Assembly (NCBI GenBank): GCA_025059545.1
Contig: JANXDJ010000009.1
Coordinates: forward strand, 1-34,456
Direction of reading: 5' to 3'
DNA: 34,456 bases
Source of the DNA: Archaeoglobaceae archaeon
Lineage (GTDB): Archaea > Halobacteriota > Archaeoglobi > Archaeoglobales > Archaeoglobaceae
The translations under genes were made by a program, and so were the position numbers. Under the pieces are notes generated by a model, which saw only the letters and a list, made by a program, of their open reading frames with translations, did not search any database and was not told the DNA's origin. Positions 1 through 7,453 of the stretch are shown here, in pieces. The number at the start of each line of letters is the position of its first letter. Position 1 is the stretch's first letter.

Positions 1-434
1 ACAAAGTTAACCTTTTCAGGATTTTTTATTGGGCTCGGAATACCCTTGATATGGTAAACGGGACGGACATTTGCATACAGATCCAGAGTTTGTCTAATTG
101 CAACGTTCAAACTTCTATATCCCCCACTTACAGGAGTTGTTAGCGGTCCTTTTAAAGCCACTCGAAATTCTCTTATCGCATTGAGCGTGTCTTCAGGTAA
201 ATACGATCCATAAATCTTATACGCTTCTTCTCCTGCATAAACTTCAAACCAGACTATGCTCTTGCCATTGAGTTCTGCAGCTTTATCTAGAACCTTTATA
301 GCTGCTGGGACGACATCAACCCCTATCCCGTCCCCCTTAAAAAATGGAATTACTGGATTATCTGGCACTAAAAGCTTGCCCTGCTTGTATTCGATTTTAT
401 CTCCTTCATTCGGTATTTTGAGTCTCTGATACAT
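1..434 (-). CDS. icd: NADP-type isocitrate dehydrogenase, N-terminal part (runs off window)
   Basis: This gene encodes the N-terminal 144 residues of isocitrate dehydrogenase, the TCA-cycle enzyme that decarboxylates isocitrate to 2-oxoglutarate in the cytoplasm. The reading frame is open from an ATG at 434 to the window edge. The N-terminus carries an IPFFKGDGIG nucleotide-fold motif typical of the isocitrate/isopropylmalate dehydrogenase family. It also has GPLTTPVSGGYRSLNVAIR, the loop that holds the isocitrate-binding Ser, Asn and Arg, followed by LDLYANVRPV. The long N-terminal lead and the RSLNVAIRQ loop fit isocitrate dehydrogenase better than isopropylmalate dehydrogenase. A TATA-like CTTTTATTC (minus strand, about 458-466) lies some 28 nt upstream, so the transcript has little or no leader. 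The gene is divergent from the methyltransferase-like gene. Confidence 0.93.
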   Translation of the reverse strand, partial: MYQRLKIPNEGDKIEYKQGKLLVPDNPVIPFFKGDGIGVDVVPAAIKVLDKAAELNGKSIVWFEVYAGEEAYKIYGSYLPEDTLNAIREFRVALKGPLTTPVSGGYRSLNVAIRQTLDLYANVRPVYHIKGIPSPIKNPEKVNF

Positions 435-479
435 GGAAAGTGTTCGATCTTGTGAATAAAAGCTTTTCAAGTTCAATCA

Positions 480-495
480 ACCATTACAAAATGGT
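480..495. promoter_or_regulatory. Perfect inverted repeat between two divergent promoters (candidate operator)
   Basis: ACCATT, a 4-nt spacer and AATGGT form a perfect 6-bp inverted repeat. It sits between the TATA-like box of icd (about 458-466, minus) and that of the methyltransferase gene (about 501-507, plus). The position suits a regulator acting on both promoters, but no regulator can be named from the sequence. Confidence 0.35.
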
Positions 496-527
496 AAAAC
501 TTTTTAATCTTAATTTTGATATTTAGT

Positions 528-1517
528 ATGCTTAACGTATTAAAATTGAATGCGGAATGGTTAAAAGAGCTTCTAACGCTCGAAGATTACAAGACTTTTG
601 CTTTACTCGACTGCTGTGCAAAGATCGGATTTTTTGATCTGCTCAGTATACCAAGAAGTGTTGATGAAATTTCAGCAGAACTTAAACTGAACACCAAAGC
701 TGTGAAAGCGATCTGCGAATTCCTAAAGTTTAAAAATTTGCTTATCGAGAATAATGGTAAATTCAGCCTTTCAGAGGTTTCAAGGACATTTCTTACTTCA
801 GATTCACCTTACTCGATTTTGAGCTTATTTGAAGATAAGCGAGAAGAGATCTCAATCTGGCTAAACCTTGAAGGAGTATTGAAGGGAGAGAATAAGAGAA
901 AAGAAAGCGAGTTCTTCAAAAGAAGGATAATATACCTTGGTAAAATGTCTCTTCTTAGGGATTTGAAAATCGTTTTTAAGATTGCAGAATACAAGGAGTT
1001 TCGAGAAGCTAAAAAACTCCTCGATCTTGGTGGAGGACATGGTTTGTATGCCTATGCCTTCACCCTGCTCAACGAAGATCTCGAAGCAACTGTCTTTGAT
1101 CTTCCAGAAGTTGTTAGATCTGCGAAGGAGTTTATAAGTCCATTCAGTCCTGAAAGACTTCACTTTGTCGAGGGTGACTTTTTCAAGAACGATCTTGGCT
1201 ATGGCTATGATCTAATCTTTTCATCATTCAATCCTGGAGGAAAGCGTGCTGAATTGATCCCAAAGATTCAAAAAGCACTGAATTTGGGAGGTATTTACGT
1301 GAACAGACAATTCTTTCCAAAGGAGGATTTCAATCTCGAAGATTTGGAGTGGAACCTATGGGGATTTGAGGGCTTAAAAAAGGGTTTCAAAGCCTATACC
1401 TTTGAAGGAGATCTCGGGTTTAATGAATATCTTTCAAAACTTAGAGATTTCGGATTCGAAATAATGGATGTATTTGGTGAAAACGAGAGAGTTATAGTTG
1501 CCAAAAGGGTAGAATGA
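528..1517 (+). CDS. SAM-dependent methyltransferase of the dimeric O-methyltransferase type
   Basis: The product is a 329-residue protein with a two-domain layout. Residues about 15-85 form a winged-helix dimerisation domain, and residues about 150-325 form a class I SAM-binding methyltransferase domain. The SAM glycine motif LLDLGGGHG is at about 164-172, followed by an acidic VFDLPEVV strand and an EGDFFKND stretch, as in small-molecule O-methyltransferases of the hydroxyneurosporene or O-demethylpuromycin type. The substrate is not evident. I chose the ATG at 528 over an upstream TTG at 516 because a TATA-like TTTTTAAT at 501-508 lies about 25 nt before it, which implies a leaderless mRNA. 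The gene ends 5 nt before the converging MerR gene. Confidence 0.8.
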   Translation: MLNVLKLNAEWLKELLTLEDYKTFALLDCCAKIGFFDLLSIPRSVDEISAELKLNTKAVKAICEFLKFKNLLIENNGKFSLSEVSRTFLTSDSPYSILSLFEDKREEISIWLNLEGVLKGENKRKESEFFKRRIIYLGKMSLLRDLKIVFKIAEYKEFREAKKLLDLGGGHGLYAYAFTLLNEDLEATVFDLPEVVRSAKEFISPFSPERLHFVEGDFFKNDLGYGYDLIFSSFNPGGKRAELIPKIQKALNLGGIYVNRQFFPKEDFNLEDLEWNLWGFEGLKKGFKAYTFEGDLGFNEYLSKLRDFGFEIMDVFGENERVIVAKRVE

Positions 1518-1522
1518 GGATT

Positions 1523-1975
1523 TTAATTTCTATACTTACCTTCTGACTTGCTGATTTTTTTATTTAGCTCATCATTTTCTAACTCTTTCAGTCTCCTTAA
1601 CAGAATCTCTCTGATCGCAAGTAGGTCTTCTCTTAGCATTTCGAGTTCCTTGATCTTTTCTTCAATCTCTTTAAGCTTTTTTTCTCCATATCTCAATGTC
1701 AGCCTGATCTGTTCTGTTTCTCCAGCAACGTCATACATCTCGATCATCTCTTTTATTTCGCTTAAGCTAAAACCAAGTTTTTTTCCGCGTAGAATCAGCT
1801 TAAGCCTCGCTTTATCTCTCTTAGTAAAAACTCTTTGGTTTCCTGAAGTTCGCTTGGGCGAGAGTAGACCCAATTCTTCGTAATATCTTATTGTTCTCGT
1901 GCTTATTTCAAATTCTCTAGCAAGTTCAGAAATAGTATAAGTTTCTTTTTCAATTTTTTTGGTTTTTGTTGACAT
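1523..1975 (-). CDS. MerR-family transcriptional regulator
   Basis: This is a 150-residue MerR-type DNA-binding protein. The N-terminal winged helix reads YTISELAREFEISTRTIRYYEELGLL (residues about 13-38), and KRTSGNQRVF is the usual wing. Residues 95-140 form a long coiled-coil dimerisation helix. There are no cysteines, so a metal or redox sensor is unlikely. The gene is divergent from an acyl-CoA dehydrogenase, an arrangement that in bacteria marks LiuR-like MerR regulators of fatty-acid or branched-chain amino-acid catabolism; by inference this one senses an acyl-CoA or related ligand. The ATG at 1975 is preferred to a TTG at 1996, and a GAGGAG sequence lies upstream. A TATA-like ATTTATAG is at about 2017-2024. 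Confidence 0.88.
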   Translation of the reverse strand: MSTKTKKIEKETYTISELAREFEISTRTIRYYEELGLLSPKRTSGNQRVFTKRDKARLKLILRGKKLGFSLSEIKEMIEMYDVAGETEQIRLTLRYGEKKLKEIEEKIKELEMLREDLLAIREILLRRLKELENDELNKKISKSEGKYRN

Positions 1976-2027
1976 TATAACTAAAAAGCTCCTCAAGCAT
2001 AAAAATATTTCTCTCCTATAAATGACA

Positions 2028-2043
2028 TTAACGTAAACGTAAA
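2028..2043. promoter_or_regulatory. Candidate MerR operator (ACGT-AA-ACGT dyad)
   Basis: TTAACGTAAACGTAAA is a nearly perfect dyad: the half-sites TTAACGT and ACGTAAA are complementary at six of seven positions. It lies between the divergent merR and acyl-CoA dehydrogenase genes. On the plus side it sits directly upstream of the TATA-like TTTAAGTA (2045-2052), and on the minus side directly upstream of the merR TATA box. Its shape resembles the ACGT-containing palindromes bound by LiuR-type MerR proteins in Proteobacteria. Binding by the adjacent MerR protein is inferred. Confidence 0.55.
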
Positions 2044-2082
2044 ATTTAAGTATAGATTAACAAAAGTAAAAGTGGTGAGAGT

Positions 2083-3327
2083 ATGCTCGAGAATAATTTC
2101 CTATTGAATGAAGAAGAAATAAAACTTCGAGAGAAAGTGAAAGAGTTTGTAGCAAGCGTTGATCCAGAGTTGCTCCGTAAAATGGACAAAAACGAAGTCG
2201 ATTATCCATTCGAGTTTATTAAAGCCTGTGTTGAAAAAGAACTTTTGGGTTTAAGATTTCCAAAAGAATATGGAGGCAAAGGCTTAAGCTGGACTGCTGA
2301 AGCTGTGGCTTTAGAAGAGATCGGTGTTCTTGGAATGGGAATTGGGTGTGCTTATTCGATGGTGAGCATTGTTGGCGAAGCTTTAAATCGCTTTGGCAAC
2401 GAATGGCAAAAGGAAGAGTTTTTGAAACCGATAATAAAGGGAAAGAAGATCTCTGCTGAAGGCTTAACGGAGCCAAGAGGTGGTAGCGACTTCTTTGGCA
2501 CAACTACGAAGGCAGAGAAAAAAGGTAACTATTGGGTTCTGAATGGTTCCAAGAGATTCATAGCGGGTGGAAAAGTAGCGGATTTCTACCTGATCTATGC
2601 AAGAACGGATCCGAATGCTCCAAGCCACAAGGCTTTGACTGCCTTTATAGTTGAAAGAGAGCGTGGAGTCGAGATCGAGGAACTTTACAACCTCATGGGC
2701 TTTCGTGGCATGGGGACTGCGAGGATCGTTTTTAAGGATCTTGAGATCCCCAAGGAATACGTTCTTGGTGAAGTGAACAACGCAAGGCAAATTTTTAACA
2801 GAATGATGATCCCCGAGAGGCTGACTTCAGCAGCGGGATCGCTTGGAGTTAGAGCAGCTCTCGAGATTGCGATGAGATATTCAGAGAAAAGGAAGGCGTT
2901 TGGAAGAAAGATCAGGGAGTTCCAAGGAGTTAATTTCATGGTTGCCGAAGCTTTAACAAAGCTCGATGCTGCAAGAGCGCTTGTTTACAATGCAGCAAGA
3001 GCTGTCGATCTTTATGATGCTGGAAAATCAACGCTGGATCCTCGCAGGCTTGTAAGCGAAGCGAAATTATTTGCTACTGAAGTGGCATGGGATGTTGTGA
3101 ACAAGGCGATGCAAATTCTTGGAGGTATAGGCTACACGCAAGTTTACCCAATAGAGAGAACGCTCAGGGATCTTCGTCTCGGTTTGATCTGGACTGGAAG
3201 CAACGAGATCATGAAAGTTCTCATTCAGCATGAAGCCTACGATCTCATTGGTTTGCCAAGCAAGGAAAGGGATTACGAGAAAGATGCTATGGACTGGTAT
3301 AAGGAATGGGAGAAAGTTTACGAGTGA
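2083..3327 (+). CDS. Acyl-CoA dehydrogenase
   Basis: This 414-residue FAD enzyme has the complete acyl-CoA dehydrogenase layout: an N-terminal helical domain (about 1-125), a middle beta domain with [12 protein letters not shown] (125-136) and [11 protein letters not shown], and a C-terminal helical domain with RKAFGRKI (270-277) and LGGIGY (346-351). It would catalyse the first step of beta-oxidation or a branched-chain acyl-CoA oxidation. The usual catalytic Glu near the C-terminus (IYEGT in medium-chain enzymes) is replaced by IWTGS. Instead, a Glu at 245 in PERLTSAAG occupies the position used by isovaleryl-CoA and long-chain dehydrogenases. A GGTGAG Shine-Dalgarno sequence precedes the ATG. 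The 3' end overlaps thiI by 10 nt. The substrate is uncertain. Confidence 0.93.
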   Translation: MLENNFLLNEEEIKLREKVKEFVASVDPELLRKMDKNEVDYPFEFIKACVEKELLGLRFPKEYGGKGLSWTAEAVALEEIGVLGMGIGCAYSMVSIVGEALNRFGNEWQKEEFLKPIIKGKKISAEGLTEPRGGSDFFGTTTKAEKKGNYWVLNGSKRFIAGGKVADFYLIYARTDPNAPSHKALTAFIVERERGVEIEELYNLMGFRGMGTARIVFKDLEIPKEYVLGEVNNARQIFNRMMIPERLTSAAGSLGVRAALEIAMRYSEKRKAFGRKIREFQGVNFMVAEALTKLDAARALVYNAARAVDLYDAGKSTLDPRRLVSEAKLFATEVAWDVVNKAMQILGGIGYTQVYPIERTLRDLRLGLIWTGSNEIMKVLIQHEAYDLIGLPSKERDYEKDAMDWYKEWEKVYE

Positions 3328-4430
3328 ATTTCTATTATTTCTCCTTTTTCAACAGCATTCTTTTCCAGCTCTTCGAATTCCTCAAACTCTTCAACGATCT
3401 CCCGCTTTGACTTCGTTTCTGGATGCTTTGCCACCATTAGCGAACAGCAATCTTCGTAGGGCAAAATTGAGATCTCGTATGTGCCGATCTTCTTAGCAAG
3501 CGATATGATCTCTTCTTTGTCAAAACCAAGCAGTGGTGGTAGCACTGCAAGCTTTGAAGCGGAGTAGATCACATTCAGATTCTCGAGAGTTTGACTTGCA
3601 ACTTGTGAAATGTTGTCTCCAGTCACTAATGCCTTCGCCCCTTCTTTCTCCGCAATTAAATTTGCCATTCTCATCATGCTCCTTCTGTAAATAACCATTC
3701 TTAGCTTCGGTGGGACAATTCTTATGATCTCCATTTGCACTTCTTCGAATGGAATCATGTAAAGCTTTAAATCGCCTTGAAATTCAGCGAGCTTTTCGGC
3801 AAGCATTACGATCTTCCTTCTCACATCTGGAGAATGCAGTGTTTTGTTGAAGAAATGCACTGGAATGACTTCACAACCTCTCTTCATTGCCAAGAAGCTT
3901 GCAACTGGACTGTCTATACCACCAGAGATTAGAGAAACAACTTTACCCGCAGTTCCAACAGGTAATCCACCGATTCCTTCAAATCTCTTCGAATATACCA
4001 GAGCAAAATTTTCTGCAATCTCAACCCATACAGTAACGTCTGGTTTTTCCAGATCGACTTTTTTACCCGTTCTCTCTACTACAGCACTTCCAAGTTCTTT
4101 GTTGATCTCCACGGAGTTTAATGGGAACTTTTTATTTCTTCTCGAAGTGGAAATTTTAAAAGTTTCAAAATTCGTTGGTAAAGCTTTGAAAACTGCAAAT
4201 TTAATAGCAGACATATCAAGATCGGTTTTGTAGCCCAAACCGAAATACCTTATACCCGGAATTTTTCTCAACTTCTCTTCGATGCCTTCATTATATTCGA
4301 CTTCAATCCATCCATACCTTCTTTTAGCTTTTGCAAATCTTCTTATATTCTCTAAAAGCCTTTTCTCGAAAAAGATCCTGTTCTCTCCTTTCACTCCGAT
4401 CTCGCCGTAATGCACAATGCAGATCTCCAC
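3318..4430 (-). CDS. thiI: tRNA 4-thiouridine synthetase ThiI (archaeal short form)
   Basis: ThiI adenylates U8 of tRNA and directs sulfur insertion to make 4-thiouridine. The 370-residue protein has an N-terminal ferredoxin-like and THUMP region (about 1-160), then a PP-loop ATP pyrophosphatase domain with SGGIDS at 169-174 and a [16 protein letters not shown] segment near 270-286. It ends without the rhodanese domain that supplies the persulfide in E. coli ThiI. A Cys pair at 328-329 (YEDCCSLM) is the main candidate for sulfur chemistry, and I see no CxxC pair. The start is GTG at 4430, about 25 nt from a TATA box shared with the divergent gene. The 3' end overlaps the acyl-CoA dehydrogenase. 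Confidence 0.92.
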   Translation of the reverse strand: MEICIVHYGEIGVKGENRIFFEKRLLENIRRFAKAKRRYGWIEVEYNEGIEEKLRKIPGIRYFGLGYKTDLDMSAIKFAVFKALPTNFETFKISTSRRNKKFPLNSVEINKELGSAVVERTGKKVDLEKPDVTVWVEIAENFALVYSKRFEGIGGLPVGTAGKVVSLISGGIDSPVASFLAMKRGCEVIPVHFFNKTLHSPDVRRKIVMLAEKLAEFQGDLKLYMIPFEEVQMEIIRIVPPKLRMVIYRRSMMRMANLIAEKEGAKALVTGDNISQVASQTLENLNVIYSASKLAVLPPLLGFDKEEIISLAKKIGTYEISILPYEDCCSLMVAKHPETKSKREIVEEFEEFEELEKNAVEKGEIIEIHS

Positions 4431-4449
4431 AATTAAAGTCCTTGCAAAG

Positions 4450-4460
4450 ATATTTAAAGA
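4450..4460. promoter_or_regulatory. Single near-symmetric TATA box shared by two divergent leaderless genes
   Basis: ATATTTAAAGA is the only TATA-like element close to the middle of the 49-bp spacer between thiI (start 4430, minus) and the isomerase gene (start 4480, plus). The TTTAAA core is its own reverse complement. Its centre is about 25 nt from both start codons, the spacing expected if each mRNA begins at its start codon. Confidence 0.6.
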
Positions 4461-4479
4461 GTATTGTGGATTTTAAAAC

Positions 4480-5412
4480 ATGGATCTACACATTGCAGCG
4501 GAGAAAATAAGATCGATGGAAGTTCGCGGGGCTTCTAGGATTGCAAAGTTCGCAGCAGAAGTTATGAGGGAGCAAGCGCTTAAAGTTGAGGAGAATTTCG
4601 ACGAAGAAATGCTAAAAGCTTCTAAGATCCTTCTAAACACTCGCCCTACTGCTGTAAGTCTTTTTAATGCTATAAACTATATTATGAGGTATCAAGGCAA
4701 TAGCGTTGAAGAGAAAAGAGCCAATCTTGTAAGTAGGGCGAATGAATTCATAAGCTGGGTTGATAATGCTCAGAAGAAAATAGCAGAAATTGGAGAAAAG
4801 AGGATCAAGAATGGTTATACGATCCTAACACACTGCAACTCCTCCACAGCGGTAGCGATAATGAAAAGAGCTCATGAAGTCGGAAAGAAGATCGAGGTCA
4901 TAGCTACTGAGTCAAGACCAAGATTGCAGGGGCATATAACTGCGAGGCAATTGAGAGAAGCTGGAATTGAGGTTACTTTAATCGTGGATTCCGCAGTTAG
5001 ATCCATAATCAACGATGTGGACTGTGTCATAGTGGGAGCGGACACGATCACAGCGAATGGTGCGCTTGTGAACAAGATTGGAACATCTCAAGTTGCTCTA
5101 TGTGCAAAAGAAGCAAGAGTGCCGTTCATGGTCGCTGCGGAGACTTTCAAGTTCAGTCCAAAAACTTTGTTAGGAGATCTGGTTTTGATCGAAGAAAGAT
5201 CTGCAGATGAGGTGGCTCCTAAGGATTTACTTAATTTGGGAGTTAGAGTTAGGAATCCAGCTTTTGATGTTACCCCAAGAAGTTATATAGATGTCATAAT
5301 CACGGAGATTGGAGCAATTCCGCCAGAGATGGCGTATATTGTAATTAAAGAGAGGCTTGGATACATCGAAATCAGTGAGGAGGAATTTAAAGTAGATTTT
5401 TTGTCTGAATAA
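4480..5412 (+). CDS. Ribose-1,5-bisphosphate isomerase (eIF2B-related)
   Basis: This 310-residue protein belongs to the eIF2B-alpha/MtnA fold. It resembles the archaeal ribose-1,5-bisphosphate isomerase that converts ribose 1,5-bisphosphate to ribulose 1,5-bisphosphate for type III RuBisCO in the AMP-degradation pathway. Diagnostic segments are NTRPTAVSL (53-61), THCNSS with the candidate catalytic Cys at 119, TESRPRLQG (143-151), VGADTITANG with the catalytic Asp at 188, AETFKF and NPAFDVTP. Older annotations often call such proteins translation initiation factor aIF2B; the Cys/Asp pair and NPAFDVTP favour the isomerase. AMP phosphorylase and RuBisCO genes are not in this window. The start is leaderless from the shared TATA box at 4450-4460. 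Confidence 0.87.
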   Translation: MDLHIAAEKIRSMEVRGASRIAKFAAEVMREQALKVEENFDEEMLKASKILLNTRPTAVSLFNAINYIMRYQGNSVEEKRANLVSRANEFISWVDNAQKKIAEIGEKRIKNGYTILTHCNSSTAVAIMKRAHEVGKKIEVIATESRPRLQGHITARQLREAGIEVTLIVDSAVRSIINDVDCVIVGADTITANGALVNKIGTSQVALCAKEARVPFMVAAETFKFSPKTLLGDLVLIEERSADEVAPKDLLNLGVRVRNPAFDVTPRSYIDVIITEIGAIPPEMAYIVIKERLGYIEISEEEFKVDFLSE

Positions 5413-5532
5413 GCTCTCTGGTTGTCATAGGTGACCGAGATTATTTTTCGTTGATAATTTTTGAGTCAATAATACCGATAAATGATCTCCTAAATAGCAT
5501 AACTCTTATATACCTCAATGATGACTATTATC

Positions 5533-5832
5533 ATGGTGTTTAGCAAACTCAGATCTGAGGCGGAGATCGTGTTGAGACACTTGGAAGTTTTGCAAGCTGT
5601 GTTGGAAAAACAGCCTATAGGGATATTTAAACTGTCTGACTTGCTTAATATGCCAAAGCATAGGGTTCGCTACTCTTTAAGAGTTCTTGAACAGTCTGGA
5701 ATCATAGTTCCTACACAATATGGCGCCATGATTAAAGACGAAGGATATGACAAGATCGAACAGTTAAAAAACGAAATAGAAAAAATAAAAGGGCTTGTAA
5801 CTCAGATTGAAGAGTTGGTTAAAAAGCTCTAA
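5533..5832 (+). CDS. Small winged-helix protein with C-terminal coiled coil
   Basis: This is a 99-residue protein. Residues about 10-65 form a winged helix-turn-helix (LSDLLNMPKHRVRYSLRVLEQSGIIVPT), and the last 30 residues (KIEQLKNEIEKIKGLVTQIEELVKKL) form a short leucine/isoleucine coiled coil likely to dimerise. It is probably an archaeal transcription regulator, but its target is unknown. ATGs at 5518 and 5521 are in frame, but a strong TATATA-type box at 5506-5512 lies about 25 nt before the ATG at 5533, so I chose that start. The region just before it contains ATGAT and ATCAT as a weak dyad that could serve autoregulation. The stop codon abuts the stop codon of the converging TRAM gene. 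Confidence 0.75.
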   Translation: MVFSKLRSEAEIVLRHLEVLQAVLEKQPIGIFKLSDLLNMPKHRVRYSLRVLEQSGIIVPTQYGAMIKDEGYDKIEQLKNEIEKIKGLVTQIEELVKKL

Positions 5833-6048
5833 TCATTCCACGATTTCAGCGAACCCGTATTTTTTAAGAACTTTAGTAATTCTTATTTTTACGCTGTCGT
5901 TCAATTTAGCTCCAGGCACGAAAACTACGAAGCCATCTATCTTTGCTATTCCGTCTCCTTCGCTACCTACAGCTTCAATTTTAACTTCTCTAACATCTCC
6001 AACCTTTACTGGTGGTTTTCCAAATCCAAATTCCTTCAAATTTAACAC
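5833..6048 (-). CDS. TRAM-domain RNA-binding protein
   Basis: This stand-alone TRAM domain of about 70 residues has the archaeal pattern FGFGKPPVKVGD, then VKIEAVGSEGDGIAKIDGFVVFVPGAK, and ends with KKYGFAEIV. TRAM proteins of this type bind RNA and act as RNA chaperones in archaea. The start shown is GTG at 6048. A TTG at 6039, five nt after a GAGGTG Shine-Dalgarno sequence, is an equally plausible start and would give MKEFGFGKPP. The gene converges on the winged-helix gene with no gap between stop codons. Confidence 0.87.
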   Translation of the reverse strand: MLNLKEFGFGKPPVKVGDVREVKIEAVGSEGDGIAKIDGFVVFVPGAKLNDSVKIRITKVLKKYGFAEIVE

Positions 6049-6113
6049 CTCACTTTCAATTTTATTCCTTTCTACATAACAATATTTAAATTTTTCTACA
6101 AATTTGGAAAAGG

Positions 6114-7343
6114 TCAGATTTCGAAGACACCCAATTTTAGAAGTTTTCTTGTCTCTTCTTCAAACTTTTTTAGATCTTGGAGTCTATAGTCTTCCTCAAG
6201 AGCCTTCTTAAGTGCTTCTATGTCGGATTCAATCTTTATTTCTCTCGTTCTTCCGTATCTTCCTTTTGATACAACTATGGAGTTTATTATTCCGAGAGAA
6301 TCAAGTTCTGATAGTAAATCGCTGACCCTACGCTGAGTCAACGCTTCGATACAAACTTTTCCACATAGTTTTTTGTAGACGCAGTAAACTTCTCCGGTGG
6401 TGAATTTATCGGAGTTCTCAGCAATTAAAGCCATGCTATAGAGCAGTATTTTTGTGTGAAGAGGCAAAGTTCGCACCGTTTCGATCATATAGTCCGTTTC
6501 TATCTTTTTAACAGCCTTTCTGACATGCTTTATCCTAACTTTGTTATCCTTTTCTCTCTCCGCTATTTCAGCGCTCACTCTAAGAAGATCGAGTGCCTTT
6601 CTTGCGTCTCCGTTTTCCTGTGCAGCAATGGCACTGCACAGCTGAATAACACCATCTTCCAAAGCTCCTTCCGTAAATGCAAGTTCCGCTCTTTGTCTTA
6701 GTATATCTTCAAGCTGTTCTGCGTTATATGGTGGGAATACGAGCTCTTCTTCACTCAGAGAACTTAAAATCCTCGCATCTAAAAAACTCTTAAACTTTAG
6801 GTTATTGGAGATCCCAATCAAAGAAACTCTTGCAGTGCTAAGGTCTGAATTCATCCTTGTCAGGCTGTAGAGAGCCTCTTCCGCTCTTTTTACGAGTTTA
6901 TCGATTTCATCAAGAACTATGACCATCTTAATACCCTTGCTTTCAATTGCGCTCTTTACCTCTTCATAAACCTGATCGGTCGGCCAACCAGTCATTGGCA
7001 CATTTTTCCCAAGTTTCCTTGCGAGACTTGCGAGAACTCTGTAGGCGGTGTCTATTATTTCGCAGTTCAGATAAAGGACTAAAATGTTTGCTTTCATCTT
7101 CATGCTTATATCTTCGAGATTTTTTATGACGAACTTCACCGTTGCAGTTTTTCCGGTTCCTGTTTTGCCATAGATAAAGATGTTAGATGGAGTTCCGCCT
7201 TTTAGAAGAGGAGAGAGGAGTTCTACAAGCTGTTGGATCTGTTCTTCACGGTGTGGCAAACTTTCGGGTGTGTAGCTATGCCTTAGAACATCTCTATTTT
7301 TAAATAAGCCTATGCTGTTAAGAAGATTGTCGAATAAATTCAT
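6114..7343 (-). CDS. orc1/cdc6: Orc1/Cdc6 replication initiator
   Basis: Orc1/Cdc6 is an AAA+ ATPase that binds origin DNA and loads the MCM helicase. The 409-residue protein has Walker A GKTGTGKT at 59-66, Walker B VIVLDEIDKL with Asp145 and Glu146, a GISNN sensor-1 segment, and an arginine-containing LDARILSSL stretch. The C-terminal third (about 300-400) is a winged helix, including RRVSDLLSELDSLGIINS. The length is normal for the family. The ATG at 7343 follows a GGTGATC Shine-Dalgarno sequence. I did not find the long inverted origin-recognition-box repeats that often flank archaeal origins in the adjacent 110-bp spacer, so this copy need not sit at an origin. Confidence 0.95.
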   Translation of the reverse strand: MNLFDNLLNSIGLFKNRDVLRHSYTPESLPHREEQIQQLVELLSPLLKGGTPSNIFIYGKTGTGKTATVKFVIKNLEDISMKMKANILVLYLNCEIIDTAYRVLASLARKLGKNVPMTGWPTDQVYEEVKSAIESKGIKMVIVLDEIDKLVKRAEEALYSLTRMNSDLSTARVSLIGISNNLKFKSFLDARILSSLSEEELVFPPYNAEQLEDILRQRAELAFTEGALEDGVIQLCSAIAAQENGDARKALDLLRVSAEIAEREKDNKVRIKHVRKAVKKIETDYMIETVRTLPLHTKILLYSMALIAENSDKFTTGEVYCVYKKLCGKVCIEALTQRRVSDLLSELDSLGIINSIVVSKGRYGRTREIKIESDIEALKKALEEDYRLQDLKKFEEETRKLLKLGVFEI

Positions 7344-7453
7344 TTGATCACCTTCTCTTTCATCAATCTTCTCGTTTATAGCTTTTTCGATTTACCATTT
7401 TTTTTATTTATGTTTTAATCATATCGCCTAACAAGTCAGTGATTTCGAGCTTA

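Noticed and set aside
4480..5412. Translation initiation factor aIF2B
   Set aside because: The catalytic Cys119/Asp188 pair and overall motifs match ribose-1,5-bisphosphate isomerase. The initiation-factor name is a legacy label for this fold.
5517..5557. Possible C/D box sRNA (ATGATGA at 5517, CTGA near 5553)
   Set aside because: The elements overlap the start of the winged-helix gene, and no second C'/D' pair with proper spacing is present, so chance is likelier.
7344..7453. Replication origin next to orc1/cdc6
   Set aside because: The spacer is AT-rich but has no long inverted repeats resembling origin recognition boxes. AT-richness alone is not enough in this genome.
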